64,000 nt of DNA from Gluconobacter morbifer G707. Lineage in GTDB: Bacteria > Pseudomonadota > Alphaproteobacteria > Acetobacterales > Acetobacteraceae. Positions 1 through 10,948 of this stretch are shown in pieces. The notes below the pieces were generated by a model. That model was not told where the DNA came from and searched no databases. It was given only the letters and a program-made list of their open reading frames with translations. Within the stretch, counting starts at the first letter, position 1. Each line of letters begins with the position of its first letter. The stretch lies in the NCBI RefSeq assembly GCF_000234355.1, contig NZ_AGQV01000001.1, positions 124,001 to 188,000 of the forward strand, in the 5' to 3' direction. A program made the translations under genes and the position numbers.

Positions 1-813
1 GCCGCTGGCTTCATCCACAATCACTTTCGCAGGCGTGTCCGGCGTGACCATCAGGTCACCAATGCGGGAGAGCGTGGGTACCGGGTCGTGGCTGGTAAGG
101 TTTAGAAGAACGGTTCTCGGGTCCTGAACGGTCGCAATGGGGCCAAAAGTGCGGTTGATAATGGCAGTCATGCGACTTGCCGTCGTGAAGTCGGGGTTAC
201 GCAGGCTCAGATGCAGATTGGCTCTGTGTGTCAGGTCGAAGGGGACTTCCCGTTCGACAATGCCGCCATTGGCGATATGACCGCTTGTCGGAGTATTGCG
301 CGTGATCGAGGCCGCTGCGCCGCGGGCCGTGAAGGCGTTGGTTGCCAGTGAGCCTTGTGCGACAGCATAGACTTCGCCATCGGCCGCCATCAGAGGTGTT
401 ACCAGAAGCGTCCCCCCTGTCAGGGAAGAGGCATCGCCGGCAGCGGAAACCGTTACGTCAATACGGTTGCCCCCATGGGCGAAAGGCGGGAGGTCCGCTG
501 TTACCATGACGGCGGCAACGTCATGCGTCTGGAGCTGTGTTTCCTGATCGCGAATGTTCACACCCAGACGGTTGAGCATGGAAATCAGGGTTTCCCGGGT
601 GAAAATCGTATTGGTCAGACGGTCTCCCGTTCCGTTCAGCCCCACGACAAGCCCATATCCGATCAACTGGTTGCTACGTACGCCTTCCATGTCCGTGATG
701 TCCTTGATACGGACGGTGGCGGCGCTGGAAAATATTGGGAACAGTAATAAAAAACCGCAGAAAAACGCTAGAAATCGGCAATATATGACAGGATGGAAGG
801 AAGAAAATCGCAT
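1..813 (-). CDS. flgI: Flagellar P-ring protein FlgI, N-terminal part (truncated by window edge)
   Basis: FlgI forms the periplasmic P-ring around the flagellar rod in the peptidoglycan layer. Reading the minus strand from the ATG at 813-811 gives an open frame of 271 codons that runs off the window start. It begins with a signal-peptide-like stretch (hydrophobic LAFFCGFLLLFPIFSSA, then ATVRIKDITDMEGVR). The P-ring hallmarks follow: NQLIGYGLVVGLNGTGD, an ADLPPF-GNRIDVTVSA-GDASSL segment and GGTLLVTPL. The family is about 370 residues, so roughly 100 C-terminal residues are missing here. The motifs are seen directly; the rod-ring role is known for the family. Other flagellar genes are expected upstream of the window. 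Confidence 0.93.
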   Translation of the reverse strand, partial: MRFSSFHPVIYCRFLAFFCGFLLLFPIFSSAATVRIKDITDMEGVRSNQLIGYGLVVGLNGTGDRLTNTIFTRETLISMLNRLGVNIRDQETQLQTHDVAAVMVTADLPPFAHGGNRIDVTVSAAGDASSLTGGTLLVTPLMAADGEVYAVAQGSLATNAFTARGAAASITRNTPTSGHIANGGIVEREVPFDLTHRANLHLSLRNPDFTTASRMTAIINRTFGPIATVQDPRTVLLNLTSHDPVPTLSRIGDLMVTPDTPAKVIVDEASG

Positions 814-1040
814 GGGTGTCTGACACTGTCCTGACATCTGGCCGGAGGTTCTGGGCTCCTGATCCGGCAGAATGAGGAAACAGAGTAAAAAAACCCCTAA
901 CGGAGAGGCAGATTTCTGCCCTTTCTGATGCTCTGAATATGATGTTCGGACTTGGCGTATGGGTTCGTGGTGGGTATAAGCCGCCCGTCAAGCGCCCACG
1001 GCTGGCAGGGTCGGACGTCGGCGGAAGTGTCAGGGATTGG

Positions 1041-1463
1041 ATGCGCATGATGATTACGCTGCCGCCGGATTATAAGCCCTCCGACAAAGAGGAATTCATG
1101 AATCCTCTTCAGGTCGAGTATTTTCGGCAGAAGCTTTTGCGCTGGCGTGCGGATCTGCTGAAAGAAGCAGATGGAACACTGGCGAGTCTCTCCGAGGGGG
1201 GAATCCATGAAGCGGATATTACCGACAGGGCCAGTGTCGAGACGGATCGGGCCTTTGAACTCCGGACGCGGGACCGCGCCCGTAAGCTGATCGCCAAGAT
1301 CAACATGGCGCTCGACCGGATCGAGGATGGCAGCTACGGCTTCTGCGAGGAAACGGGGGAGCCGATCGGCCTGAAACGTCTGGAAGCGCGCCCGATCGCA
1401 ACGCTTTCCATCGATGCTCAGGAACGGCACGAACGCATGGAAAAGGTCCATCGGGACGATTAA
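1041..1463 (+). CDS. dksA: RNA polymerase-binding transcription factor DksA
   Basis: DksA enters the RNA polymerase secondary channel and works with ppGpp in the stringent response. The 140-residue protein has the alphaproteobacterial layout: ITLPPDYKPSDKEEFMNP, a coiled-coil region rich in Arg/Glu, DITDRASVETDRAFELRTRDRARKL, then the globular end GSYGFCEETGEPIGLKRLEARP. Only one cysteine remains where the four-cysteine zinc finger of E. coli DksA would be. The ATG at 1041 is preferred because AGGG lies five to six bases upstream; the next in-frame ATGs (1047, 1050) would give a slightly shorter protein. A longer frame from 939 has no support. Confidence 0.92.
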   Translation: MRMMITLPPDYKPSDKEEFMNPLQVEYFRQKLLRWRADLLKEADGTLASLSEGGIHEADITDRASVETDRAFELRTRDRARKLIAKINMALDRIEDGSYGFCEETGEPIGLKRLEARPIATLSIDAQERHERMEKVHRDD

Positions 1464-1515
1464 GGGGTTGCGCTTGGCGTGCTGAACGGATAGGAAGCGC
1501 GCCAAGGCAACAGAT

Positions 1516-1590
<75 letters not shown>

Positions 1591-1730
1591 GCCGCTCTCT
1601 CAAAACTGAAAAATAACCCGTTCAGCTTTCCGGACCGGATGGCACAGGAAGCAGATGCTGCTTGCCTTTTCGTGCGGTTCGGACAGGCGTACCGCTCTCA
1701 TTCCGAAGCAAATCGGGGGAATCTGTCATT

Positions 1731-2357
1731 TCACGCCATGGTTGCCGGAAGGTAGCGGTTGAGCAGGCTTGTTGCTTCCGGAGGCAGGCTGAAGAAATCC
1801 GTCGAAGGGTGTGATCTGTCTTGCGTCCGTGATGAAGGCGGGATGCGGCGTGCATGAGAAAATGACTGTGCCGCGATCAGAACCGCCAGTTGAATATCCG
1901 TAGGGAGCGTGGCTTCCAGCGGATCACCTTCGGTATTTTTCATGCCGGCAACGATCCAGCCCGCCCGGTACTGCACGACATACAGCCCCGGCTGCCATCC
2001 GCACTGTCCTGGTGGATACAGGATGGCGCAGAGGGCATTGAAGCTCCATCCATTCATTGGCTCTGGCAGCAGTTGTCCTTCCCATATGACGGCCCCCACA
2101 GACAGGATGGGCCAGACTCCCAGTTTCAGGGCGAGGGGAGAGTCATCATGACGAACGCGGATCTGTTCTTCCCACTCATTCAGCAGAACTGGACGCTCCA
2201 TGTAATTTTCAACGGCCGCTGACACCTGAAACAGACAGTCTTCCAGATCCCGGTCATGCGATGTGTCTGAAAGAGGAATGGAAAGATGTGTTTTCAGGGT
2301 GGCTAAAGAGGCAAGCGGCCTGCTTTTCCCCATTCCGTTCATCTCGGCGCTGGACAT
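1731..2357 (-). CDS. Phage head-tail connector-like protein (gp6 type), isolated
   Basis: The 208-residue product resembles HK97 gp6-type head-tail connectors: an N-terminal LATLKTHLSIPLSDTSHDRDLEDCLFQ helix pair followed by AAVENYMERPVL, a central beta part (LKLGVWPILSVGAVIWEG), VVQYRAGWIVA, and a LPTDIQLAVLIAAQSF helix where the family has its P-x-D-l-x-x-A motif. The ATG at 2357 is chosen because AGGAG lies about eight bases upstream; a longer frame to 2462 lacks such a site. No terminase, portal or capsid gene is adjacent, so this is probably a prophage leftover or domesticated gene. Family assignment is by pattern only. Confidence 0.6.
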   Translation of the reverse strand: MSSAEMNGMGKSRPLASLATLKTHLSIPLSDTSHDRDLEDCLFQVSAAVENYMERPVLLNEWEEQIRVRHDDSPLALKLGVWPILSVGAVIWEGQLLPEPMNGWSFNALCAILYPPGQCGWQPGLYVVQYRAGWIVAGMKNTEGDPLEATLPTDIQLAVLIAAQSFSHARRIPPSSRTQDRSHPSTDFFSLPPEATSLLNRYLPATMA

Positions 2358-2379
2358 GTGTCTATACTCCTGCCGCAGG

Positions 2380-2652
2380 TCAGTGTCTGGCTGTTGGATA
2401 AACTGTTGGTGGAATGAACATGGGGTCTCTGAAAGACGGCCCGGACCGCTCGGATCTGACAAACGTGATATCGGGCAGTCGCTTTCCTGCTGTGCATTTC
2501 CAGGAAAACAGGTCCCTGCTTCGGTACTGAGGGAAGGCTCCCATGGTGATATACGATTGCGGGAGATGACACTCTGCTAGGAAATGCCTTTCATTGGTAC
2601 CAGGGTGCTTATTCTGGTGGGATGTAACGGACTTTTCTTCTGCCATTGTCAT
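2380..2652 (-). CDS. Possible small protein divergent from the repressor
   Basis: A 90-codon minus-strand frame starts at the ATG at 2652-2650 with a good ribosome site (TAAGGA, spacing eight). It lies on the far side of the three operators in the position of a repressor-controlled early gene. The product (start MTMAEEKSVTSHQ, end PPTVYPTARH) has no recognisable domain and odd composition, and it could be a chance frame or a decayed gene. It is listed because of the ribosome site and location only. Confidence 0.3.
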   Translation of the reverse strand: MTMAEEKSVTSHQNKHPGTNERHFLAECHLPQSYITMGAFPQYRSRDLFSWKCTAGKRLPDITFVRSERSGPSFRDPMFIPPTVYPTARH

Positions 2653-2713
2653 TTTTCATATCCTTATGTCTGGAGTTGTCCCCTTGTTCTCTTCGAGGTG
2701 ACAGGCTGGATGA

Positions 2714-2773
2714 TAGGCTATGCCTACTGGAAAAATCAATAGGCAAAACCTAGTGGACAGTAGGCGATGCCTA
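2714..2773. promoter_or_regulatory. Three repeated palindromic operators upstream of the repressor
   Basis: Three 13-bp near-palindromes of form TAGGC-NNN-GCCTA occur: TAGGCTATGCCTA at 2714-2726, TAGGCAAAACCTA at 2740-2752 and TAGGCGATGCCTA at 2761-2773. Centre-to-centre spacing is 26 and 21 bp. The last ends four bases before the repressor ATG at 2778. This is the arrangement expected of an autoregulated phage-type repressor; binding by that protein is inferred. Confidence 0.75.
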
Positions 2774-2777
2774 TTTT

Positions 2778-3431
2778 ATGATGACCGTCATGGATGATTG
2801 GGCGACAAGACTGAAGCGCTTTCGAACGGCGACGCGCCTTTCTCAGGCCAAAGTGGCGCGGGCACTCGGGATTGCTCCTGCCTCCGTAGCGCAGTGGGAG
2901 ATCGGGCGTTCAAAGCCCTCTCTGGATCGACTGCCTGCCATTGCAACGCTTTATGATGTCAGTCTGGAAGAGTTGTGTGGTCCTGATCTGGGCTCTCCCG
3001 TGGAGGCATTGCAGGCGGCGAAAACGCCAGAGCGACGCCACCGTCGCATCCCGGTTTCTGGCTTTGTCTCGGGTGCAGACCGTGTCGTGATTTATGCCGA
3101 TGGTGACATTCTCCAGGACGGCGACGTCGAACTTCCGTTTGGAGGATATGACGGTCTGGTTCTGCGGGTGAATGGAGAATCCATGGTCCCGCGTTACAAG
3201 CCAGGAGAAGTGGTGGGGATTCATCTGCCGGGAAAAAACCATTTTTCGCTCAAGATGATCGGCAAGGACGTGGTGGCGAAGCTGGCGGACGGACAGATGG
3301 TTCTGAAGACCGTCATGCCCGGCAAAGACAGTCATTCCTTCGTGCTGGCTTCTGTCAATCCGCTGGTACCGCCCATTTTTGATCCACGGATCGAATGGGT
3401 TGCCCCAATTGAATTCCATCTGATCGGATAG
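2778..3431 (+). CDS. cI/LexA-type repressor: XRE helix-turn-helix plus S24 peptidase
   Basis: Residues about 8-70 form an XRE helix-turn-helix (RLSQAKVARALGIAPASVAQWEIGRSKPS). The C-terminal half is an S24 LexA/UmuD-like domain with the nucleophile serine in NGESMVPRYKPGE and the lysine region VAKLADGQMVLKTV. Such proteins repress prophage or stress genes and can self-cleave when activated by RecA. The 217-residue length fits. No Shine-Dalgarno sequence precedes the ATG at 2778 or those at 2781 and 2790, and an operator ends four bases upstream, so the mRNA may be leaderless as for lambda cI. The protein most likely binds the three TAGGC palindromes immediately upstream. Whether the cleavage site is intact is not clear by eye. 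Confidence 0.88.
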   Translation: MMTVMDDWATRLKRFRTATRLSQAKVARALGIAPASVAQWEIGRSKPSLDRLPAIATLYDVSLEELCGPDLGSPVEALQAAKTPERRHRRIPVSGFVSGADRVVIYADGDILQDGDVELPFGGYDGLVLRVNGESMVPRYKPGEVVGIHLPGKNHFSLKMIGKDVVAKLADGQMVLKTVMPGKDSHSFVLASVNPLVPPIFDPRIEWVAPIEFHLIG

Positions 3432-3538
3432 ACCGGAAGGATTTTCTCTTCCGGGAGCCTGCGGGCTCGTGCCCGAAGGATTGTCCTGGTTCTGTAGAGA
3501 GCCCATAACCATCCTTCCCGGACTGGAAAGGATTTTTC

Positions 3539-4000
3539 ATGAGGTTCCGTCGCATTTTCCTGCCAGCCATGGCTGCTTTTCTATTGTCGCCCCTGTCCGC
3601 CATGGCGCGGGACGGGATGCCGGAAGCCTGTGACAATGCAAAATTTTTCGCGGATCAGCAGGGGCTGGAACAGGGTGGCCCGTCGCATCTGGATCTGCCG
3701 GAGCATATCTGTGGTCAGGTGATTGCCGTGGCGTCCCGGGCGCGCAGGACACGCAGCGGCTGGCATGGCTATTTCTATCTGTCGGTCGGCCGGGGTGTCT
3801 CCATTCGCATCGTTTCCGATCTGGATGAAATGAATGCGCCGCAGTGGCCGTGGGTGCGTAAGGGCGATCAGGCGGAAGTTCAGGGACGTTATTATTACGA
3901 CAGCCTGCGCCGTCAGGGTGTTGACTGGACCCATCATGGTACGGGCCGCAAATGGGCCTGGCCGGGTTATGTTATCGTCAATGGCGCCCGGTACGAGTGA
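3539..4000 (+). CDS. Exported DUF3465-family protein
   Basis: The 153-residue product starts with a signal peptide (MRFRRIFLPAMAAFLLSPLSAMA) and continues with a small domain that has the DUF3465 signature: RTRSGWHGYFYLSV, WVRKGDQAEVQGRYYYDSLRRQG, VDWTHHGTGRKWAWPGYV. The basic WTHH segment near the end is typical. The biochemical role of the family is unknown to me; the protein should be periplasmic. AAGGA lies upstream of the ATG at 3539. The gene stands alone and shares a bidirectional terminator with clpA. Confidence 0.8.
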   Translation: MRFRRIFLPAMAAFLLSPLSAMARDGMPEACDNAKFFADQQGLEQGGPSHLDLPEHICGQVIAVASRARRTRSGWHGYFYLSVGRGVSIRIVSDLDEMNAPQWPWVRKGDQAEVQGRYYYDSLRRQGVDWTHHGTGRKWAWPGYVIVNGARYE

Positions 4001-4007
4001 CAAAATG

Positions 4008-4044
4008 AAAAAAGGCCCGGAGAGAGACTCTCCGGGCCTTTACT
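4008..4044. terminator. Bidirectional intrinsic terminator between the DUF3465 gene and clpA
   Basis: A perfect 14-bp stem, AAAGGCCCGGAGAG at 4011-4024 and CTCTCCGGGCCTTT at 4028-4041, encloses the loop AGA. T-runs on both strands come from the A/T ends. It sits between two convergent genes and can serve both. Confidence 0.9.
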
Positions 4045-4067
4045 GTCAGACGAAACCTGAGTCTTTT

Positions 4068-6383
<2,316 letters not shown>

Positions 6384-6511
6384 GGGATGGCGCTCCTCTC
6401 GACCTCTCGTTGGAAAGGTATCTTGTCGCGGTAGAACGTGTAACGCCAGTCAGAAACGCAGGTGGCAGACAAGAATTTATCCTGCGACAACTTTCTGTGC
6501 GGATGGAGGGG

Positions 6512-6862
6512 TCAGTCTTTCTCGATCGTGCATTGAAGCGGATGCTGGTTCTGCCGGGCCAGATCCATGACCTGCGTTACCTTGCTTTCTGCAACTTCGT
6601 AGGTGAACACGCCACAGACCCCTACACCTTTCTGATGTACCTGGAGCATGATGGCCGTGGCCTCGTCCCGGCTTTTGGAAAAGAACCGTTCCAGGACATG
6701 CACCACGAACTCCATCGGGGTGTAGTCGTCATTCAGCATCAGGACCTTGTACATGGACGGCTTGCGGGTCCGCGGTCGGGGCCTGGCCACCACGCTGATC
6801 TCGAGTTCCTCTTCGTCATCGGGATGCTGCGGGGTGTTCGAATCGGGCGAATCTGGCCCCAT
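6512..6862 (-). CDS. clpS: ATP-dependent Clp protease adaptor ClpS
   Basis: ClpS binds the ClpA N-domain and delivers N-degron substrates. The core [28 protein letters not shown], followed by [29 protein letters not shown], is diagnostic: the [10 protein letters not shown] stretch forms the N-degron pocket with the following helix. The start at 6862 gives 116 residues, near the family length. An in-frame ATG at 6934 would add an atypical 24-residue extension. Neither start has a clear Shine-Dalgarno sequence, and the 6862 start codon lies within a strong hairpin. Confidence 0.93.
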   Translation of the reverse strand: MGPDSPDSNTPQHPDDEEELEISVVARPRPRTRKPSMYKVLMLNDDYTPMEFVVHVLERFFSKSRDEATAIMLQVHQKGVGVCGVFTYEVAESKVTQVMDLARQNQHPLQCTIEKD

Positions 6863-6887
6863 CAGGATTCGGGAGCCTGATGGGGCC
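6855..6887 (-). other. Perfect 12-bp hairpin overlapping the clpS start codon
   Basis: GGCCCCATCAGG (6855-6866) and CCTGATGGGGCC (6876-6887) are perfect inverted repeats around a nine-base loop. The minus-strand ATG at 6862-6860 is inside the stem. It is not followed by a T-run, so a translational role is more plausible than termination. Confidence 0.6.
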
Positions 6888-7179
6888 GGGATGAAACACC
6901 CGCCATGGCGGGAAAGACGATCATAAGAAGACATGACCAGTATGATATGGTGTGGGAAGGTCTATTGAGAAGAGGCAAGACAACGGGAAATAGGATGATT
7001 TTGCCTGTACGCTGACATGAAATGGACAGGATTTCGCCACGGTTACGAAAAATTAAGGGAAGACTGGCAAACCTTGTGGACGCAGGCTTTTCCATGCGCC
7101 TACAGTACCGGGACCTACAGGTGATCTTTCAACCTGAACTGTTTCCGGTGACAACGTCCTGATCGAAGGCTGCCAGATA

Positions 7180-8232
7180 ATGCGTTTCCCGTTCCGCAAG
7201 GCTCTTCTCCTGTGCACCATCGCGGCCGTGGGGACAGGGACTGCAAAAGCCCAGTATGTCGGGCATGTGTCCAGCTTCGTGATGGATGCAAAGACAGGGC
7301 AGGTCCTGTCTCAGACAGATGCGGATCTTCAGCGCTATCCGGCGTCCCTGACCAAGCTCATGACGCTCTATCTTACCTTCCGTGCCCTGTCGGCCCAGCA
7401 GATCAGCCTCGACCAGCAGGTTCCGGTTTCCATTCACGCATCCCTGCAGGAGCCCTCCAAGCTCGGTCTGGTTCCGGGAACGCGCCTGACGGTCGAGCAG
7501 GGCATTCTCGGTCTGGTCACGAAATCGGCCAATGACGCAGCCTGTGCCCTCGGGGAATTTCTTGGCGGCGGGGATGAAGTCCGTTTTGCCCAGCTCATGA
7601 CCCAGCAGGCCCGCGCGCTTGGCATGAGCAATACGACCTTCCGGAATGCTTCCGGGCTGCCGGACCCCGATCAGGTCACGACCGCGCGTGACCTTGGAGT
7701 TCTGGCGCAGCATCTGATCACGGATTTTCCGCAGTATTACCATTATTTCAATGTGCCCTCCTTCTATTTCCACCGTCGTTTGGTTCCCAACCATGACCCG
7801 ATGCTGAAGCTTTATGCTGGCGCGGATGGTCTCAAGACAGGCTATACGGTCGTTGCGGGACGCAACCTCGTTACTTCGGCCCAGCGCGGGAATGTCCGGC
7901 TGGTTGGTGTCGTCCTGGGGTCCAGCAGCAACGGGCAGCGTTCCCTCCAGATGGCGAGCATTCTGGACAAGGGATTTGCTTCAGAAGGTGTGGCTCCGCA
8001 GCCCCTGCTGCATCCAGTGGCGCCGCGTACCGTCCTGATGGCGTCGGCACGACGGAGCAGGCGTGGACAGCATCAGATGCTTCTAGCGGCGGCTCGTCCC
8101 ATGGAAGTGGCGGATGCCCCCACGGCGCCGCGGCGTTATGGTCATCTCGTCCATCACACGGCGTCCGTCCGGATGGTTAGTGTCCGTCATGTCGCTACAC
8201 GCCGCCGCGCGGGCCATCACAGCCGCGGGTAA
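7180..8232 (+). CDS. D-alanyl-D-alanine carboxypeptidase (peptidase S11, penicillin-binding protein)
   Basis: This enzyme trims the terminal D-Ala from peptidoglycan stem peptides in the periplasm. The 350-residue precursor has a signal peptide (ending in GTAKAQ) and the three penicillin-binding motifs: SLTK (catalytic serine and lysine), SAN, and KTG in GADGLKTGYTVVAGRNLV. The C-terminal 70 residues are basic and Ala/Arg/His-rich with no recognisable DacA C-terminal domain, ending in RRAGHHSRG. GAAGG precedes the ATG at 7180 with suitable spacing. The gene is monocistronic or leads into map 83 bp downstream. Confidence 0.93.
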   Translation: MRFPFRKALLLCTIAAVGTGTAKAQYVGHVSSFVMDAKTGQVLSQTDADLQRYPASLTKLMTLYLTFRALSAQQISLDQQVPVSIHASLQEPSKLGLVPGTRLTVEQGILGLVTKSANDAACALGEFLGGGDEVRFAQLMTQQARALGMSNTTFRNASGLPDPDQVTTARDLGVLAQHLITDFPQYYHYFNVPSFYFHRRLVPNHDPMLKLYAGADGLKTGYTVVAGRNLVTSAQRGNVRLVGVVLGSSSNGQRSLQMASILDKGFASEGVAPQPLLHPVAPRTVLMASARRSRRGQHQMLLAAARPMEVADAPTAPRRYGHLVHHTASVRMVSVRHVATRRRAGHHSRG

Positions 8233-8314
8233 AAAATCCGCTCCGCCGCTTGCGATCCGGTCAGGAGGGACGCATTTTACCAGCGTCTTGAAAGATTGAG
8301 GATCGGGCGCCGAT

Positions 8315-9118
8315 ATGGGTGAAAATGCACGCGGCATTGTTCTTTATGATGAGAACGATTTCAGACAGCTGCATGCAGCAGGGCAGCTTGCCGCAGAAAC
8401 GCTGGACATGATCACGGACCATGTCCAGCCCGGCGTGACTACGGATGAACTGAACCATCTCATTCATGAATTCACGCTGGCCCGTGGAGCTACGCCTGCG
8501 CCCCTGAATTATCGTGGCTATCCGAAATCCTGCTGCATTTCGATCAACCACGTTGTCTGTCACGGTATTCCCAGCTCGAAAAAGCTCTCCGAAGGCGATA
8601 TCGTCAATATTGACGTCACTTCCATCCTGAATGGCTGGTACGGTGATAGCTCGCGGATGTATGTCGTGGGCAAGGTTCCGCGCAAGGCCGAGAAGCTGAT
8701 CGAGGTGACCTATCGCTCCATGATGCTGGGGATCGAGCAGGTCCGTCCGGGGCATACGCTGGGAGATGTCGGTCATGCCATCCAGACATATGCTGAAAGC
8801 CAGCGTTTTTCCGTTGTGCGTGATTTCTGTGGTCATGGCATCGGTCGGGAATTTCACTCTGCTCCCAATGTCCTTCACTATGGCAAGCCCGGTCAGGGTG
8901 TGAAGCTGGTGCCGGGCATGGTGTTCACCATCGAGCCGATGCTGAATATCGGACGTCCGGATGTGAAGATTCTGGACGATGGCTGGACGGCTGTGACGCG
9001 GGACCGGACACTTTCCGCCCAGTTCGAACACATGGTCGGTGTGACGCAGGAGGGGTGTGAAATTTTCACGCTCTCGCCAAAAGGGTACACGCAGCCACCT
9101 TATGGAACAGCCGCATGA
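8315..9118 (+). CDS. map: Type I methionine aminopeptidase
   Basis: Map removes the initiator methionine from nascent proteins. The 267-residue protein carries the M24 signatures: the substrate histidine in NHVVCHGIP, the metal aspartates in VNIDVTSILNGWYGDSSRMY, the GHGIGREFHSAPNVLHYG histidine, and the glutamate in VFTIEPML. A final EHMVGVTQEGCEIFT supplies the last metal glutamate. The stop overlaps the ggt start as ATGA, so the two are likely translationally coupled. Confidence 0.96.
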   Translation: MGENARGIVLYDENDFRQLHAAGQLAAETLDMITDHVQPGVTTDELNHLIHEFTLARGATPAPLNYRGYPKSCCISINHVVCHGIPSSKKLSEGDIVNIDVTSILNGWYGDSSRMYVVGKVPRKAEKLIEVTYRSMMLGIEQVRPGHTLGDVGHAIQTYAESQRFSVVRDFCGHGIGREFHSAPNVLHYGKPGQGVKLVPGMVFTIEPMLNIGRPDVKILDDGWTAVTRDRTLSAQFEHMVGVTQEGCEIFTLSPKGYTQPPYGTAA

Positions 9119-10905
9119 AAGCAGCCCTGACTTTTCTTGCGGTCGCACTGGCGGCAGGGCCTGCGCTGGCGGCTCCCGCACTGAGTACGGCGCATGACCC
9201 TCTGGCCTTTGGGCCGGACAGGGTGTCTCCCGGCGTTCTGGTGCCTGCGCGTCATGGTATGGTGGTGTCCGCGCAGCATCTGGCTTCGGATACCGGCGCA
9301 AAAATCCTGGCGCAGGGTGGAAATGCGATTGATGCCGCTGTGGCGGTTGGATACGCGCTGGCAGTGGTTTACCCGGCGGCTGGAAATATCGGTGGTGGCG
9401 GTTTCATGACGATCCGCCTGAAAACCGGCCAGACCGTCTTCGTTGATTTTCGCGAGCATGCCCCGGGCGCGGCAACCGAAACCATGTATCAGGATGCATC
9501 CGGGCACGTCGTTCCTGGTCTTTCGACCGAGGGATGGAAAGCGGTCGCCGTTCCCGGAACCGTAGCTGGACTGGACACCATTTTGACGAAATGGGGCAGC
9601 CTGCCGCGCACAAAGGTCATGGGGCCGGCCATCACGCTGGCGCGGGACGGTTTCGTGCTGAACGATGGCGATGCCCAGCTTCTGCATACGTCCACCCGTT
9701 ATTTCCAGAAAGATCCTTACGCCCGGTCATTCTATCTGCACGCGGATGGAACGCCGCTTCAGGCCGGTGACCGCTTGGTGCAGAAGGATCTGGCGCGGAC
9801 CCTCGACCTGATCGCCCGGAAGGGAGCGAAAGCGTTCTATGAAGGGCCGGTCGCGGCTGAAATCATACGGGCCAGTCAGGAGGGCGGTGGTCTTCTGAAG
9901 ACTCCTGACTTCACGAACTACCATATCCGGTATCTGGATCCGATCCGCTGTGTCTATCGGGGTTATACTGTGGATACGGCGCCTCCACCGAGTGGCGGTG
10001 GTGTCGCTGTCTGTGAAATCCTGAACATCCTTTCGGGTTATGACATGAAGGCGCTCGGTCTCCACAGCGCGTCTGCGACTCAGCGTGAAATCGAGGCCAT
10101 GCGCCATGCCTATTCGGACCGGCGTGACCTTGGCGATCCGGCTTTCGTCCAGAATCCGATCCAGCATCTGACGGACCCGGTCTATGCGTATCAGATCCGG
10201 CGGGGCATTCCGCTGGATCACGCTCTTTCGTCCGGTACGCTTCGTTCCGGCGAGCCACTTCCGGCTCAGACCGCGCAGGCAACGCCTGACACGCAGGAAA
10301 AGCACGAGACCACCCAGTTCTCCGTCATGGACCGAAGTGGCATGGCTGTTTCCGCGACCTATACACTCAATGGCTGGTTCGGATCGGGCGTGATGGGGGG
10401 GCATACCGGGGTCTGGCTGAATGACGAGATGGATGATTTCTCGTCAAAGCCGGGTGAGCCCAACATGTTCGGTATCGTAGGGTCGAAAGCCAACGCCATT
10501 GCGCCCGGCAAGACTCCCCTGTCCTCCATGTCACCGACCATTGTTTCAAGGAATGGCAGGACCGTCATGGTGATCGGCAGCCCCGGCGGGTCCCGCATTC
10601 CGACCATTACCCTGTCTGCCATTCTGGGGGTGATCGATTACGGACTTGATATCCGTCAGGCCATCGACCTGCCGCGAATCCATGAGCAGTGGGAACCTTC
10701 GGCTGTCGAGATCGAGCCGGGCGCCCTGACGGATGATACCCTGAGAATTCTTCAGTCTGAGGGATATGCTTTTTCCCTGCACAAGCCCTGGGGTGTGGCG
10801 GAAGGCATTCTCGCCGGTCGCCCGAACCTTTCCGTCCGGGAAACCGGACTGCTCTATGGTGCGGCTGATCCGCGCCATGCGGGAGGTTCAGCGGTCGGTG
10901 AATGA
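9115..10905 (+). CDS. ggt: Gamma-glutamyltransferase (Ntn-hydrolase), exported
   Basis: GGT cleaves glutathione and other gamma-glutamyl compounds in the periplasm after autoprocessing into two subunits. The 596-residue proenzyme has a signal peptide (MKAALTFLAVALAAGPALAA), the N-terminal HGMVVSAQHLASDTGAKIL and GNAIDAAVAVGYALAVVYPAAGNIGGGGF motifs, and the processing/catalytic threonine in KHETTQFSVMDRSGMAVS. The small-subunit substrate loop PLSSMSPTIV and GSPGGSRIPT follow. The gene overlaps map by four bases (ATGA). SRP RNA and dnaX follow on the same strand. Confidence 0.96.
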   Translation: MKAALTFLAVALAAGPALAAPALSTAHDPLAFGPDRVSPGVLVPARHGMVVSAQHLASDTGAKILAQGGNAIDAAVAVGYALAVVYPAAGNIGGGGFMTIRLKTGQTVFVDFREHAPGAATETMYQDASGHVVPGLSTEGWKAVAVPGTVAGLDTILTKWGSLPRTKVMGPAITLARDGFVLNDGDAQLLHTSTRYFQKDPYARSFYLHADGTPLQAGDRLVQKDLARTLDLIARKGAKAFYEGPVAAEIIRASQEGGGLLKTPDFTNYHIRYLDPIRCVYRGYTVDTAPPPSGGGVAVCEILNILSGYDMKALGLHSASATQREIEAMRHAYSDRRDLGDPAFVQNPIQHLTDPVYAYQIRRGIPLDHALSSGTLRSGEPLPAQTAQATPDTQEKHETTQFSVMDRSGMAVSATYTLNGWFGSGVMGGHTGVWLNDEMDDFSSKPGEPNMFGIVGSKANAIAPGKTPLSSMSPTIVSRNGRTVMVIGSPGGSRIPTITLSAILGVIDYGLDIRQAIDLPRIHEQWEPSAVEIEPGALTDDTLRILQSEGYAFSLHKPWGVAEGILAGRPNLSVRETGLLYGAADPRHAGGSAVGE

Positions 10906-10948
10906 TAGGGGGTTGTCAGACACCCCTGTCTTCGTGTTAGGAGAGCGC

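Noticed and set aside
1591-1730. Search for an attachment-site duplicate of the tRNA-Thr 3' end
   Set aside because: No second copy of the tRNA end was found near the repressor, so no att sites are called.
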